Shown piece after piece: positions 47,349 to 56,416 of a stretch of DNA of 64,000 nucleotides; the stretch's first letter is position 1; the number at the start of each line of letters is the position of its first letter. The DNA comes from Tropicimonas sp. IMCC34043 (GTDB lineage Bacteria; Pseudomonadota; Alphaproteobacteria; Rhodobacterales; Rhodobacteraceae): the NCBI RefSeq assembly GCF_003390845.1, contig NZ_QMEK01000004.1, positions 1 through 64,000 of the forward strand. Reading direction: 5' to 3'. Below the pieces are notes generated by a model. It was not told the DNA's origin. It worked only from the letters and a program-made list of their open reading frames with translations, and made no database searches. Position numbers and translations under genes: made by a program.

Positions 47349-47549
47349 ATGGATCATTACTCCTTCCTGCGAGAGCTTGCAGACAGCTGGGCGCTGCTGG
47401 CTCTCGTACTCTTCTTCGTTGGCGTGATCGTCTGGGTGTTTCGCCCCGGCAGTGCCAAGGCGCAACGCGACAGTGCAAATATCATCTTCCGTCACGACGA
47501 CGCTCCGGCGGCCGCGGCGGAACTCGACCCCAAGGAGGATCGGGAATGA
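47349..47549 (+). CDS. ccoQ: cbb3-type oxidase small subunit
   Basis: The 66-residue single-helix protein ([20 protein letters not shown], then RPGSAK) has the usual CcoQ/FixQ form. CcoQ stabilises the CcoP-CcoNO contact and protects the enzyme from oxygen. Its stop overlaps the ATG of ccoP by 4 bases. Confidence 0.93.
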   Translation: MDHYSFLRELADSWALLALVLFFVGVIVWVFRPGSAKAQRDSANIIFRHDDAPAAAAELDPKEDRE

Positions 47550-48442
47550 GCAGACAACCCGTTAAGAAGCAGCCCGAGGTGGAAACGACTGGCCACAGCT
47601 GGGACGGGATCGAGGAACTGAACAACCCGTTGCCGCGCTGGTGGCTCTGGACCTTCTATGCCTGCATCGTCTACGCGCTGATCTATTCGGTGTTGTGGCC
47701 GGCCTGGCCGCTGGTGCATGGCGCGACGCCGGGTCTGCTGGGCAAGTCGACCCGCGCCGACGTGGCCGTCGAAATGGCCCGGTTCGAGGCGGCGAATGCC
47801 CCGATCCAGGCCCGGCTGGTTGCAACCGACCTGAACGAGGTCGCCAACGATCCCGAACTTCTGAGCTATGCCCAGAATGCCGGGGCGGCGGTGTTCCGCG
47901 GCTGGTGCGCCCAATGCCACGGCTCGGGGGCGCAGGGGGCGCAGAACCTCGGCTATCCCAGCCTTCTGGATGACGACTGGCTGTGGGGCGGGACGCTGGA
48001 CGACATCTACTACACCGTCACCCATGGTGTCCGTAACGAACAGGACCCGGACGCCCGCTATTCGCAGATGCCGGCTTTCGGGCGGGACGAGCTGCTGACC
48101 GGCGACGAAATCAACCAGGTGGTCAATCACGTGCTGCAGATTTCGGGACAGGAATACGATGCAGACCTGGCCGAAGCGGGCGCGACGGTCTTTGCCGACA
48201 ATTGTGCGGCCTGCCATGGCGAGGACGGCACCGGCGATCAGACCCAGGGCGCGCCAAACCTGACGGACGCGATCTGGCTTTACGGCGGCGATGCGGCGAC
48301 GATCCACGAGACCGTGACCAACGCGCGATTCGGCATCATGCCGCCGCAGGGCGGTTCGCCCAAGACCGCGGTCGGCGACGCCGAGCGTCGCGCGGTTGCG
48401 CTCTACGTCTATGGGCTTGGTGGCGGCGTGCAGGCCGACTAG
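47546..48442 (+). CDS. ccoP: cbb3-type cytochrome c oxidase subunit III (di-haem)
   Basis: The 298-residue protein has an N-terminal cytoplasmic segment containing [18 protein letters not shown], one membrane helix, and two cytochrome c domains ([11 protein letters not shown] and [11 protein letters not shown]). It receives electrons from soluble or anchored cytochromes such as CycM. Last gene of ccoNOQP, followed by a strong terminator. Confidence 0.97.
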   Translation: MSRQPVKKQPEVETTGHSWDGIEELNNPLPRWWLWTFYACIVYALIYSVLWPAWPLVHGATPGLLGKSTRADVAVEMARFEAANAPIQARLVATDLNEVANDPELLSYAQNAGAAVFRGWCAQCHGSGAQGAQNLGYPSLLDDDWLWGGTLDDIYYTVTHGVRNEQDPDARYSQMPAFGRDELLTGDEINQVVNHVLQISGQEYDADLAEAGATVFADNCAACHGEDGTGDQTQGAPNLTDAIWLYGGDAATIHETVTNARFGIMPPQGGSPKTAVGDAERRAVALYVYGLGGGVQAD

Positions 48443-48481
48443 CGCCGACATCAGCCAATTCTCAGCGTTCCAGCGCCCCGT

Positions 48482-48511
48482 CCCCGTCCCCCGGGGGCGG
48501 GGTGTTCTTTT
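48482..48511 (+). terminator. Rho-independent terminator of ccoNOQP
   Basis: The GC hairpin CCCCG(T)CCCCC/GGGGGCGGGG has one bulged T and is followed by TGTTCTTTT. It begins about 40 bases after the ccoP stop and separates ccoNOQP from the ccoG side. Confidence 0.85.
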
Positions 48512-48570
48512 GCGGTGGCGGAGAATTTTTCTGCGTTGCCGCGAAGAAAATGCGCATCCACCAAGCACAT

Positions 48571-48584
48571 TTGATCTGGATCAA
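48571..48584. promoter_or_regulatory. Perfect FNR box downstream of ccoP
   Basis: TTGATCTGGATCAA fully matches TTGAT-N4-ATCAA. It lies past the ccoP terminator and 366 bases before ccoG, far for direct control of ccoG. A CATAAA hexamer at about 48605-48610 is placed as a -10 box for class II activation, predicting a transcript start near 48617-48619. Confidence 0.88.
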
Positions 48585-48617
48585 GGTGGCCTCTGGCCGG
48601 TGGTCATAAACAGACTT

Positions 48618-48765
48618 CACGGCACCGGTTGAACCGCCAGCAAGACGGAACGGCCGAGCCAACGAAACACCGAGTTTCCAGTGGGTGTCCTCCCCTGGAA
48701 TATTCGCCCCGATCCTTCGTCCTGTTCGCGCGTTTCCTAGGAGGATCGGGGCGCCTTTCGTTTCT
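48618..48765 (+). ncRNA. Candidate FNR-dependent small RNA or attenuated leader
   Basis: The predicted transcript of about 148 bases begins at the start expected from the FNR box and ends in a terminator. The terminator has a perfect 12-base stem, CGCCCCGATCCT (48705-48716) with AGGATCGGGGCG (48742-48753), and a CCTTTCGTTTCT tail. A second hairpin (48678-48698) exposes TGTCCT and overlaps a TCCTCCCC stretch, which could pair with Shine-Dalgarno sequences, as in other alphaproteobacterial small RNAs. No convincing coding frame is present. Alternatively it is a leader whose hairpin attenuates ccoGHIS expression. Confidence 0.55.
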
Positions 48766-48868
48766 GGCGCCCAGCACACGCTCAATTTACCACCTCGCGA
48801 CACGCGGGCGCAGTTTATGTCTCGGCCCGATTTGCTATCAGGGCTGTGCTTGCGGTGGGCGGTTCGAA

Positions 48869-48882
48869 TTGATGTAAGTCAA
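48869..48882. promoter_or_regulatory. FNR-like box upstream of ccoG
   Basis: TTGATGTAAGTCAA matches the FNR consensus except for one base (GTCAA in place of ATCAA). Its centre is about 75 bases upstream of the ccoG ATG, a good distance for direct FnrL activation of ccoGHIS. Confidence 0.75.
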
Positions 48883-48949
48883 AGACGCCTTTTCCCAGCT
48901 GCCTGAAGAAGGGCGAACACTAATTCACTCAGCCACCGGAGACCCATCC

Positions 48950-50416
48950 GTGAGCGACACCGACAGCCAGCCTGAACAGCTATATTCCGCAAGGGAACCG
49001 ATCTTTCCCCGAAGGGTCAGCGGCAAGTTCCGCAACCTGAAATGGGTCATTATGATCGTGACCCTTGGCATCTACTATCTGATGCCCTGGATACGCTGGG
49101 ATCGTGGCCCGAATCTGCCCGATCAGGCGGTGCTGGTCGATCTTGCGAACCGCAGGTTCTTCTTTTTCTGGATCGAGATCTGGCCGCACGAGTTCTATTT
49201 CGTGGCCGGCCTGCTGATCATGGCCGGGCTCGGGCTGTTCCTGTTCACCTCGGCGCTGGGGCGGGTCTGGTGTGGCTATACCTGCCCGCAGACGGTCTGG
49301 ACCGACCTCTATATCCTGGTCGAACGCTGGATCGAGGGCGACCGCAACGCCCGCCTGCGGCTGCACCGCCAGGAAAAGATGGATGCGCGAAAGCTGCGTC
49401 TGAGAGTCACCAAATACGCCTCCTGGCTTGCCATCGCGGTCGCCACGGGCGGTGCCTGGGTGTTCTATTTTACCGACGCGCCGACGCTCTTGAAGGATCT
49501 GGTGACCTTCAACGCCCATCCGGCCTCCTATACCTCGATCGCGGTGCTGACTTTCACCACCTTCGTCTTTGGCGGCTTCATGCGCGAACAGGTCTGCATC
49601 TACATGTGCCCCTGGCCGCGGATCCAGGGCGCCATGATGGACCCCGACACGCTCACGGTGGCCTATCGCGACTGGCGCGGCGAACCGCGCGGCAAGCTGA
49701 AGAAGGGCGCGCCATTGGCCGAGGCGCTGCTGGCCGGCGACTGCATCGACTGCATGGCCTGCGTCAATGTCTGCCCGATGGGGATCGACATCCGCGAGGG
49801 CCAGCAGCTGGAGTGCATTACCTGCGCGCTCTGCATCGACGCCTGCAACGACGTCATGGACAAGATCGGCAAGCCGCGCGGATTGATCGGCTATCTGGCA
49901 CTCAGCGACGAGGTGCGCGAGCGCGACGGCAAGACGCCGATTTCGGTCTGGCGGCACGTGTTCCGGGTCCGCACGGTGCTTTATACAGCGCTGTGGTCCG
50001 CGGTCGGCATCGGCCTTGTCGTGGCGCTGTTCATCCGGCCCGACATCTCGGCCACTGTCCATCCGGTTCGCAATCCGATGTACGTGACGCTGTCGGACGG
50101 GACGATCCGCAACAACTTTGACTTCGGCCTGCGCAACAAACACGGCGACGACCGCCGGTTCCGGATCTCGCTGAAAGGCGATCCCGACATGCGGCTGTCG
50201 ATCGAGGGCACGCCCTACGAATCTTTCATCGTGCCCGCCAACGCGACCGGCAAGCAGCGCGTCCATGTGATGGCGCCGAAGGGCAGTGCGGCGGCAAACG
50301 CAGAACGGACCGCGGTCCGGTTCTGGATCGAGGATCTGGCCAGCGGCGAACGGGTCTTCAAGGACAGTACATTCTTCGGGAACGGGACAAAGATAGATGG
50401 TGCTCACGGGCCGTAA
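48950..50416 (+). CDS. ccoG: cbb3 oxidase accessory ferredoxin-like protein
   Basis: The 488-residue membrane protein (RdxA/FixG family) has several helices and two 4Fe-4S cysteine clusters, DCIDCMACVNVCPMGIDI and CITCALCIDACNDV. It also has the NapH-like GYTCPQTVW and YMCPWPRIQGAM motifs and a C-terminal Ig-like domain. CcoG acts in copper reduction/insertion for cbb3 oxidase assembly. Its 3' end overlaps ccoH by 20 bases. Confidence 0.96.
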   Translation: MSDTDSQPEQLYSAREPIFPRRVSGKFRNLKWVIMIVTLGIYYLMPWIRWDRGPNLPDQAVLVDLANRRFFFFWIEIWPHEFYFVAGLLIMAGLGLFLFTSALGRVWCGYTCPQTVWTDLYILVERWIEGDRNARLRLHRQEKMDARKLRLRVTKYASWLAIAVATGGAWVFYFTDAPTLLKDLVTFNAHPASYTSIAVLTFTTFVFGGFMREQVCIYMCPWPRIQGAMMDPDTLTVAYRDWRGEPRGKLKKGAPLAEALLAGDCIDCMACVNVCPMGIDIREGQQLECITCALCIDACNDVMDKIGKPRGLIGYLALSDEVRERDGKTPISVWRHVFRVRTVLYTALWSAVGIGLVVALFIRPDISATVHPVRNPMYVTLSDGTIRNNFDFGLRNKHGDDRRFRISLKGDPDMRLSIEGTPYESFIVPANATGKQRVHVMAPKGSAAANAERTAVRFWIEDLASGERVFKDSTFFGNGTKIDGAHGP

Positions 50417-50846
50417 GGTACTCATAATCACGGTTTCTTTCTTTGCCGTTGTCATCGGGGTGAACCTGTCCCTCGCGTTTCTCGCGGTGGACACGTTCCC
50501 CGGGCTTGAAAGCCACAACTCCTATGCGGATTCGCAAACCTTCGATGCGGATCGTGCGGCGCAGAAGGCGCTTGGCTGGACCGCCGAAGTCGAGGTCGAC
50601 TACGGCGTTCTGGTCCTGACCTTCAAGGATCGCGACGGCGACCCGATCGAGGTGGCGACGCTTGACACCCTCGTCGGCCGTCCGACCCACACGCGCGATG
50701 ATATTCGCCCCGAACTGAGCTATCACGACGGCGTGTACCGCGGCCCTGTGGACCTTGGTGCCGGGCACTGGGATATTCACATCGTGGCGACCGCAAGCGA
50801 CGGCACCAGATTCAAGCAGCGCATTCCGCTGCACATCGTTAAATGA
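50397..50846 (+). CDS. ccoH: cbb3 oxidase assembly protein
   Basis: The 149-residue FixH-family protein has one N-terminal helix (VLIITVSFFAVVIGVNLSLAF) and a periplasmic domain beginning FPGLESHNSYADSQ, the family hallmark. It is needed for late assembly of the cbb3 complex. It overlaps ccoG by 20 bases and is followed by ccoI after 6 bases. Confidence 0.93.
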   Translation: MVLTGRKVLIITVSFFAVVIGVNLSLAFLAVDTFPGLESHNSYADSQTFDADRAAQKALGWTAEVEVDYGVLVLTFKDRDGDPIEVATLDTLVGRPTHTRDDIRPELSYHDGVYRGPVDLGAGHWDIHIVATASDGTRFKQRIPLHIVK

Positions 50847-50852
50847 CGGGGA

Positions 50853-53060
50853 ATGACTGACAGCACCTTTCCCGAGGCTCCCGCAGCCTCTGCCTGCCCT
50901 GCCTGCGTCGCCGCGCCGATGGCGCGGCGTATCGCTGCAAGCGGCGCACGCGCGGACGGCGCCGAGCGGGGCGCGCTGATGCTGTCTTTGCCCGACATTC
51001 GCTGTGCGGCCTGCATCACCATCGTCGAGAAGGCGTTGGAGCGGCATCCGGGTGTGCGCTCGGCCCGGGTCAACCTGACCCTGAAGCGGGCAATCGTCGA
51101 TACCGATCCCGGGATCACGGCCGAGGCGCTGATCGATACCGTCGCATCCGTCGGCTATACCGCACACGAGCTCGATCCCGCGGCGCTCAGTGCCACCGCG
51201 ACAGACCGGCAGGGCCGCGAGCTGCTGATGCGGCTGGCGGTTGCGGGCTTTGCGGCGATGAATGTGATGCTGCTGTCGGTCGCCGTCTGGTCGGGCGCCG
51301 AACATGCTACGCGCGACATGTTCCACTGGATCTCGGCGCTGATTGCGGTGCCGGCCATCGCCTTTGCCGGGCAGCCGTTTTTCCGCAGTGCCTGGGCTGC
51401 GCTGCGTCACGGGCGGCTGAACATGGATGTGCCGATCACGCTGGCGATCCTTCTGGCGCTTGGCACCTCGCTCTATGAGACTGCGCATTCGGGCGAGAAT
51501 GCCTATTTCGACGCGGCGATCTCGCTGACGTTCTTCCTGCTTGCCGGGCGTTATCTGGACCACCGGACCCGCGCCATCGCACGCTCGGCGGCCGAGGAAC
51601 TGGCCGCGCTCGAGGTGCCGCGGGCCGAGCGGGTGACGCTGGACGGCACCGAAACCGTCGATGTCGCCACGCTGGTTGCAGGCGAGACGATCCTGGTTCG
51701 TCCGGGCGGGCGGATGCCGGTCGACGGCGTGATCGCATTGGGCACGAGCGAGCTTGACCGGTCGCTGCTGACGGGCGAGACCCTGCCTGTCTTCGCCGGT
51801 CCCGGACAGGCGGTCAGCGCTGGCGAGGTCAACCTGACCGGGCCGCTGCGGGTCACCGTGACGGCGGCGGGGCGCGACAGCTCTCTGCACCGGATGGCCG
51901 ATCTGGTGGCGATCGCCGAAAGCACGCGCAACCGCTATACCTCGCTCGCCGACAGGGCCGCCGGTCTTTATGCGCCGGGCGTCCACATCCTGTCGTTTCT
52001 CGCGGGTGTCGGCTGGTATGCCTATACCGGCGACGCGCGGCTGGCGATCAACATCGCGGCCGCGGTCCTGATCATCACCTGCCCCTGTGCACTGGGGCTT
52101 GCGGTGCCTGCCGTGACCACGGCGGCCTCGGGCCGGCTGTTCCGCCGCGGCCTGTTGATCAAGGACGGCACGGCGCTGGAGCGGCTGGCCGAGGTCGACA
52201 CCGTTGTGTTCGACAAGACCGGGACGCTGACACTCGGCACGCCGGTCATGCTGTCGCCCGAAACCGCCGATCCTGCGCTGCTTGCGCTGGCCGCGGGGTT
52301 GGCCGCGGGGTCGTCGCATCCGCTGTCGCGGGCGGTGGCGGATGGCGCTGCGGTGGTCGGTGTCGTGCCCGAGACGGTCGAAGACCTGCGCGAGGTGCCG
52401 GGATACGGCACCGAGGCGGTCTGGCGCGGCCGCCGGGTGCGTCTGGGACGGGCTGCCTGGGTCGGGGCCGAGGCGGCAGAACAGACCTCGGCCTGGCTGG
52501 GGGTAGAGGGGCAGGCGCCCACCGCCTTCCTGTTCGAGGATCGTCTGCGGCCCGGCGCCGAAGCCGCTGTCGCGGGCCTGCGTGAGGCGGGGCTGACGGT
52601 CGCGATGATCTCGGGCGATTCGGGCCCGGCGGTGCGCCGCTTTGCCGAACGGCTCGGTATTTCAGACTGGACAGCCGAGGCGCTGCCCGAAGACAAGGCG
52701 GCGCGGATTGCAGCGCTGTCGGCCGAGGGGCGGCGGGTGCTGATGGTGGGCGACGGTCTGAACGACACGGCGGCGCTCGCCTCGGCCCATGTCTCGATCT
52801 CGCCGGCGACGGCACTCGACGCCGCGCGGGTCGCCTCGGACATCGTTCTGCTCGGCGAGGATATCGCGCCGGTGGCCGAAGCGGTCAGGACGGCGCGTCG
52901 TGCAGTGCGCCGGATCCGCGAGAATTTCCGGATCGCGACGGTCTATAATGTGGTTGCGGTGCCTTTGGCGATCGCGGGCTTTGCCACGCCGCTGGTTGCG
53001 GCGCTGGCCATGTCGGCCTCGTCGATCACGGTCTCGCTCAACGCTTTGCGGCTGAGGTGA
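50853..53060 (+). CDS. ccoI: Copper-exporting P-type ATPase for cbb3 assembly
   Basis: This 735-residue P1B-type ATPase has an N-terminal Cys pair (ACPACVAAP), then a heavy-metal domain with IRCAACITIVEKAL. The membrane copper motif is TCPCALGLAVP, the phosphorylation site is FDKTGTLTLG, and the hinge is MVGDGLNDTAAL. CcoI/FixI supplies copper to the periplasmic side for the CuB centre. It lies between ccoH and ccoS, the standard order. Confidence 0.95.
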   Translation: MTDSTFPEAPAASACPACVAAPMARRIAASGARADGAERGALMLSLPDIRCAACITIVEKALERHPGVRSARVNLTLKRAIVDTDPGITAEALIDTVASVGYTAHELDPAALSATATDRQGRELLMRLAVAGFAAMNVMLLSVAVWSGAEHATRDMFHWISALIAVPAIAFAGQPFFRSAWAALRHGRLNMDVPITLAILLALGTSLYETAHSGENAYFDAAISLTFFLLAGRYLDHRTRAIARSAAEELAALEVPRAERVTLDGTETVDVATLVAGETILVRPGGRMPVDGVIALGTSELDRSLLTGETLPVFAGPGQAVSAGEVNLTGPLRVTVTAAGRDSSLHRMADLVAIAESTRNRYTSLADRAAGLYAPGVHILSFLAGVGWYAYTGDARLAINIAAAVLIITCPCALGLAVPAVTTAASGRLFRRGLLIKDGTALERLAEVDTVVFDKTGTLTLGTPVMLSPETADPALLALAAGLAAGSSHPLSRAVADGAAVVGVVPETVEDLREVPGYGTEAVWRGRRVRLGRAAWVGAEAAEQTSAWLGVEGQAPTAFLFEDRLRPGAEAAVAGLREAGLTVAMISGDSGPAVRRFAERLGISDWTAEALPEDKAARIAALSAEGRRVLMVGDGLNDTAALASAHVSISPATALDAARVASDIVLLGEDIAPVAEAVRTARRAVRRIRENFRIATVYNVVAVPLAIAGFATPLVAALAMSASSITVSLNALRLR

Positions 53061-53064
53061 TACG

Positions 53065-53223
53065 ATGCAGATCCTGACGATCCTGATCCCGGTCTCGCTG
53101 CTGCTTGGCGGCGTCGGGCTGGCCGCTTTCTTCTGGATGGTGCGCCACAACCAGTTCGACGATCCCGAAGGCGACAGCCAGCGGATCCTGTCGAAGGAAT
53201 TCGACGACCAACCCAAGCAATAG
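53065..53223 (+). CDS. ccoS: cbb3 oxidase maturation small protein
   Basis: The 52-residue protein starts 4 bases after ccoI. It has a single helix (ILTILIPVSLLLGGVGLAAFFWMV) followed by RHNQFDDPEGDSQRIL, the conserved CcoS/FixS stretch. It is required for cofactor insertion into cbb3 oxidase. Last gene of ccoGHIS. Confidence 0.93.
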   Translation: MQILTILIPVSLLLGGVGLAAFFWMVRHNQFDDPEGDSQRILSKEFDDQPKQ

Positions 53224-53336
53224 GCGCGTGTGCGGGCCTGTGTCCCAGTCCGGGATTCGAACGGCTGCGCTGCAATCAGCTGGCAGGGCAGGGGACGGGC
53301 GCCGGTCTGCGGCCGAACCCGGCCGCCAGGCTCCGG

Positions 53337-55034
53337 TCAGGAGCCGCTGGGGCCGAAGGTCGAGCAGTCGTTGCCGGCGGCCGAGATCCGCTTGCAGGCA
53401 AGCACGGCCTGTTCGGCGCTGAGCCCGACGAAATTGGCATCGAACCCGGTCTTGCCGCGCTGGACCTTGCGCAGCGCGCCGTCAAGCGTGCCCATTTCCT
53501 GCAGCGCGGTCATCAGCAGGACACGCTCGGCCTTGGACTGAGAATTGTAGCGGCCGATATTGATCCCCCATTGCCGGCCACCGGAGGTGGAGGCGCGGCT
53601 GACCACGACCGGTTCGGCCTTGGCCGAGGCCGGGATCGCGGCAGGGACGGTCGCGGTGAAGTCGATGCGGCGCGGCTGGGCACGGGGCGCCTTTGACGGG
53701 GCAACGGGCGAGGCGGAGGCAAGCACGACCTGCGCGGGCTGCGGCGCGGGTTTGGCCTGAGGCTCGATCACCGGTTCGACGGAGGCAATGGCCTGCGGAG
53801 CGGCGACGGGCTGCTGCGCCAGGGCAACGGCGGTGGCGATCGCCGGGGCCGGCTGGCTGCGGCCGGGTGCCGGTGGCGGTGGGCTGACTGTGGCGGGGGC
53901 GACCGCTGACGCGACGACCAGCGGCTGGGCGGCTGCCTGCGCGACGGCCGCCTGAACGGGGGGCACGGCCGCAATGGCTGCGGTCGATGCCGCGGCCACG
54001 GCGGCGTTGATCCCCGATTTCATGGCGGCCACCTGGACTGCGGCGGCCGTGCCCTGGCCCGGGCGGCCAAGCGGGCGAATCGACTGCGCGACGCTCAACG
54101 TGGCAGTGGCGACGGTACTGGCCGCCCCGGAGGTGGCGTCGGCCACCAGCACCCTGCTGCCGCTGCCCTGATAGGCCGGGCGCGCCGGTGCCGCGACCCT
54201 GACCTTGCGCGGCGCCTTCTTGAAGCCGAGGTCCATCAACTCGGCCACGCGGGCATTGCGCGCGGCACTCGACGGCGCGCCCATCACGGTGGTGATGATG
54301 CGCACGTCGCCGCGCTGTGCCGATGCGACGAGGTTCGATCCCGCCGCCGAGGTATAGCCGGTCTTGATGCCGTCGGCGCCCTTATAGGCGTCGAGGAAGC
54401 GCCGGTTGGTGTTCTGCACCATGCGGATCTTGGCGTCGGTGGTCCGGCGGGAGAACAGGTTGTAATATTGCGGGTAGTCATAGAACAGGTGCCGGCCGAG
54501 GGTCGACATGTCGTTGGCGGTCGACATGTGGCCATCTTCGGTCAGCCCGTTGGCGTTCTTGAAGGTGGTGCGCGACATCCCCAATGCCTTGGCGGTGCGG
54601 TTCATGCGCCGGGCAAAGGCGGCCTCGCTGCCCTCGATCGCCTCGCCGATGGCGGTGGCGGCGTCGTTTGCCGACTTCACCGCTGCGGCGCGAATCAGAT
54701 AGCGCAGCTCGATCTTCTGGCCAGCTCGCAGGCCGAGCTTGGAGGGCACCTCGTTCGCCGCATTGCTGGAGACGGTGACCATCGTGTCGAGACCGATCTC
54801 ACCATGCTCGATCGCCTCGAAGGTGATGTAGAGCGTCATCATCTTGGTCAGCGAGGCCGGATGGACCCGGGTATTCGCGTTCTGGGAATAATAGACCTTG
54901 CCGGTCCGGGCATCCATCACCATGGCCGCCGACGTTGCCGCGCTTGCCCGCAACGACGTGCCCAGAAGTACAACGAATGCCAAAAGAAATAGCACGGAAA
55001 AGACGAGGGCCGTGCGCCCACGATTGCTCGTCAT
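53337..55034 (-). CDS. D-alanyl-D-alanine carboxypeptidase with SPOR domain
   Basis: The 565-residue penicillin-binding protein (peptidase S11) has a signal peptide (cleavage near SLRASA) and the active-site motifs SLTK, SAN and KTG (DGIKTGYTS). A roughly 200-residue Ala/Pro/Val-rich linker leads to a C-terminal SPOR domain (RQWGINIGRYNSQSKAERVL). It trims the peptidoglycan stem pentapeptide. The SPOR domain targets denuded glycan at the division site. The combination and long linker are a known alphaproteobacterial form of DacC/DacF-like enzymes. It converges on ccoS. Confidence 0.92.
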   Translation of the reverse strand: MTSNRGRTALVFSVLFLLAFVVLLGTSLRASAATSAAMVMDARTGKVYYSQNANTRVHPASLTKMMTLYITFEAIEHGEIGLDTMVTVSSNAANEVPSKLGLRAGQKIELRYLIRAAAVKSANDAATAIGEAIEGSEAAFARRMNRTAKALGMSRTTFKNANGLTEDGHMSTANDMSTLGRHLFYDYPQYYNLFSRRTTDAKIRMVQNTNRRFLDAYKGADGIKTGYTSAAGSNLVASAQRGDVRIITTVMGAPSSAARNARVAELMDLGFKKAPRKVRVAAPARPAYQGSGSRVLVADATSGAASTVATATLSVAQSIRPLGRPGQGTAAAVQVAAMKSGINAAVAAASTAAIAAVPPVQAAVAQAAAQPLVVASAVAPATVSPPPPAPGRSQPAPAIATAVALAQQPVAAPQAIASVEPVIEPQAKPAPQPAQVVLASASPVAPSKAPRAQPRRIDFTATVPAAIPASAKAEPVVVSRASTSGGRQWGINIGRYNSQSKAERVLLMTALQEMGTLDGALRKVQRGKTGFDANFVGLSAEQAVLACKRISAAGNDCSTFGPSGS

Positions 55035-55211
55035 CTCGAATCCTGCCTAACACTGCCTCTTGCCGCCCTGTTTTCAGAGTCGGCGCTTTTGCTCGGGATC
55101 AGCCTAGCACGGTTCTTGATCTCCGAAAAGTGTTGAGATTCAATGTCTTTCCGGGCGACTTTCGGGCCACATCGCAACATGTGGCCCAAGTCGATGGAAT
55201 CTGTACAAGAT

Positions 55212-55910
55212 TCAGCCGATTTCCGCCACGAGATCGGGCAACCCGCTGAGGTCGGGCAAGGTGCGGAACCGCAAGTGGCCGACCGGCGGTTCGGCATGTT
55301 CCAGCGCCCAGGCCAGATGGAACGGCACGTGGACCGCCCAGGATCCGGCCGCGATGGCGGGTAGAATGTCGGATTTCATCGAGTTTCCAACCATTAGCGC
55401 GTGATCCGGCCCCGACCCGAACTCGGCAAAGATCCGGGCATAGACCGCCGGTGTCTTTTCGGACACGATCTCGATGCCCTCGAAGAAGTCGCCCAGTCCC
55501 GACTGCGCCAGCTTGCGCTCCTGGTCGAGCAGGTCGCCCTTTGTGATCAGGACCACGTGGTGGCAGGTCTGGGCCATCGCTTCGACTGCAGCGCGGGCAT
55601 GGGGCAAAAGCTCGATCGGATGCTCGAGCATCTCCTGGCCGATCTCGAGGATCTGGCGGATCACGGTGGCGGGCACGCGCGCCTCGGTCACCTCGATCGC
55701 GGCTTCGATCATCGACAGCATAAAGCCCTTTATGCCATAGCCATAGCGGACGAGGTTGCGCTTTTCGGCCTCGAGCAGACGCTCGTCCAGATGATCGCGC
55801 GAACTGAAATCCTTCAACAGATCGGCGAATCGTTCTTGCGTGAGGACATAGAAGCGCTCGTTGTGCCAGAGTGTGTCGTCGGCATCGAAGCCGATTGTGG
55901 TGACATTCAT
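55212..55910 (-). CDS. HAD-family hydrolase
   Basis: The 232-residue protein has HAD motifs [13 protein letters not shown] (nucleophile Asp), [12 protein letters not shown] (motif II Thr, and Lys) and [10 protein letters not shown] (motif IV). The layout resembles YjjG/PGP-like phosphatases; the substrate is unknown. It is divergent from clpS with a 132-base gap. Confidence 0.85.
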   Translation of the reverse strand: MNVTTIGFDADDTLWHNERFYVLTQERFADLLKDFSSRDHLDERLLEAEKRNLVRYGYGIKGFMLSMIEAAIEVTEARVPATVIRQILEIGQEMLEHPIELLPHARAAVEAMAQTCHHVVLITKGDLLDQERKLAQSGLGDFFEGIEIVSEKTPAVYARIFAEFGSGPDHALMVGNSMKSDILPAIAAGSWAVHVPFHLAWALEHAEPPVGHLRFRTLPDLSGLPDLVAEIG

Positions 55911-56042
55911 GAGGCGGTTCCTCGCGCAGGGCGTCTGAACTCTTTTCAGATCACGTCTGGCGACTATATAACGCCTCTCAACACTCTTCTATCCACCAGC
56001 CACGGAGAGCGGCGCCACTTGCAACGTAGATGTGACCACAGA

Positions 56043-56366
56043 ATGTCAGGGGGCGACGGGGATCGGCCCGACGGGGGAACAGGTGTCATCACCAAGACCC
56101 GGTCGAAGACCGAGCGGCCGCCGCTGTACAAGGTGTTGCTGCTGAATGACGACTACACGCCGATGGAGTTCGTCGTGCATATTCTCGAGCGGTTTTTCGG
56201 CATGACCCATGCCCAGGCCTTCGAGGTGATGCTGGTGGTGCACAAAAAGGGCGTTGCAGTGGTCGGCGTGTTCAGTCACGAGGTGGCCGAGACCAAAGTG
56301 GCGCAGGTGATGGATTTTGCCCGCCGCCATCAGCATCCGCTGCAATGCACCATGGAAAAGGAATAG
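56043..56366 (+). CDS. clpS: ClpS, adaptor for N-degron proteolysis
   Basis: The 107-residue adaptor has a flexible N-terminus, then [20 protein letters not shown] (N-end binding pocket with NDD and the Met gate), [18 protein letters not shown] and [20 protein letters not shown]. It delivers proteins with N-terminal bulky residues to ClpAP. The ATG at 56043 has only a weak Shine-Dalgarno; an open frame continues upstream without homology. Confidence 0.94.
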   Translation: MSGGDGDRPDGGTGVITKTRSKTERPPLYKVLLLNDDYTPMEFVVHILERFFGMTHAQAFEVMLVVHKKGVAVVGVFSHEVAETKVAQVMDFARRHQHPLQCTMEKE

Positions 56367-56416
56367 GGGCGCTGACCGCGTGACCCGAACGTATCCCCAA
56401 TCAGGAGCGGGCCGGA

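Larger units (their letters stand above)
48443..48949. other. 507-base regulatory spacer between ccoP and ccoG
   Basis: This gap holds, in order, the ccoP terminator, a perfect FNR box (48571), a candidate small RNA or leader ending in a second strong terminator hairpin (48705-48765), and another FNR-like box (48869) before ccoG. Plus-strand frames inside it lack family features. Each element is listed separately. Confidence 0.8.

Noticed and set aside
48629-48877. 82-codon plus-strand ORF between ccoP and ccoG, and an overlapping 73-codon frame
   Set aside because: The frame runs through a 12-base-stem terminator hairpin and has no ribosome-binding site or family similarity. The noncoding interpretation fits better.
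53224-53336. tRNA-like GGGATTCGAACGG string after ccoS
   Set aside because: The string resembles a T-arm read in reverse, but no acceptor stem, D-arm or anticodon arm can be built around it.
53540-54180. Repetitive Ala/Pro/Val codons in the carboxypeptidase gene considered as a DNA repeat
   Set aside because: The repetitiveness is at the protein level, in a flexible linker before the SPOR domain; no repeated DNA unit is visible.
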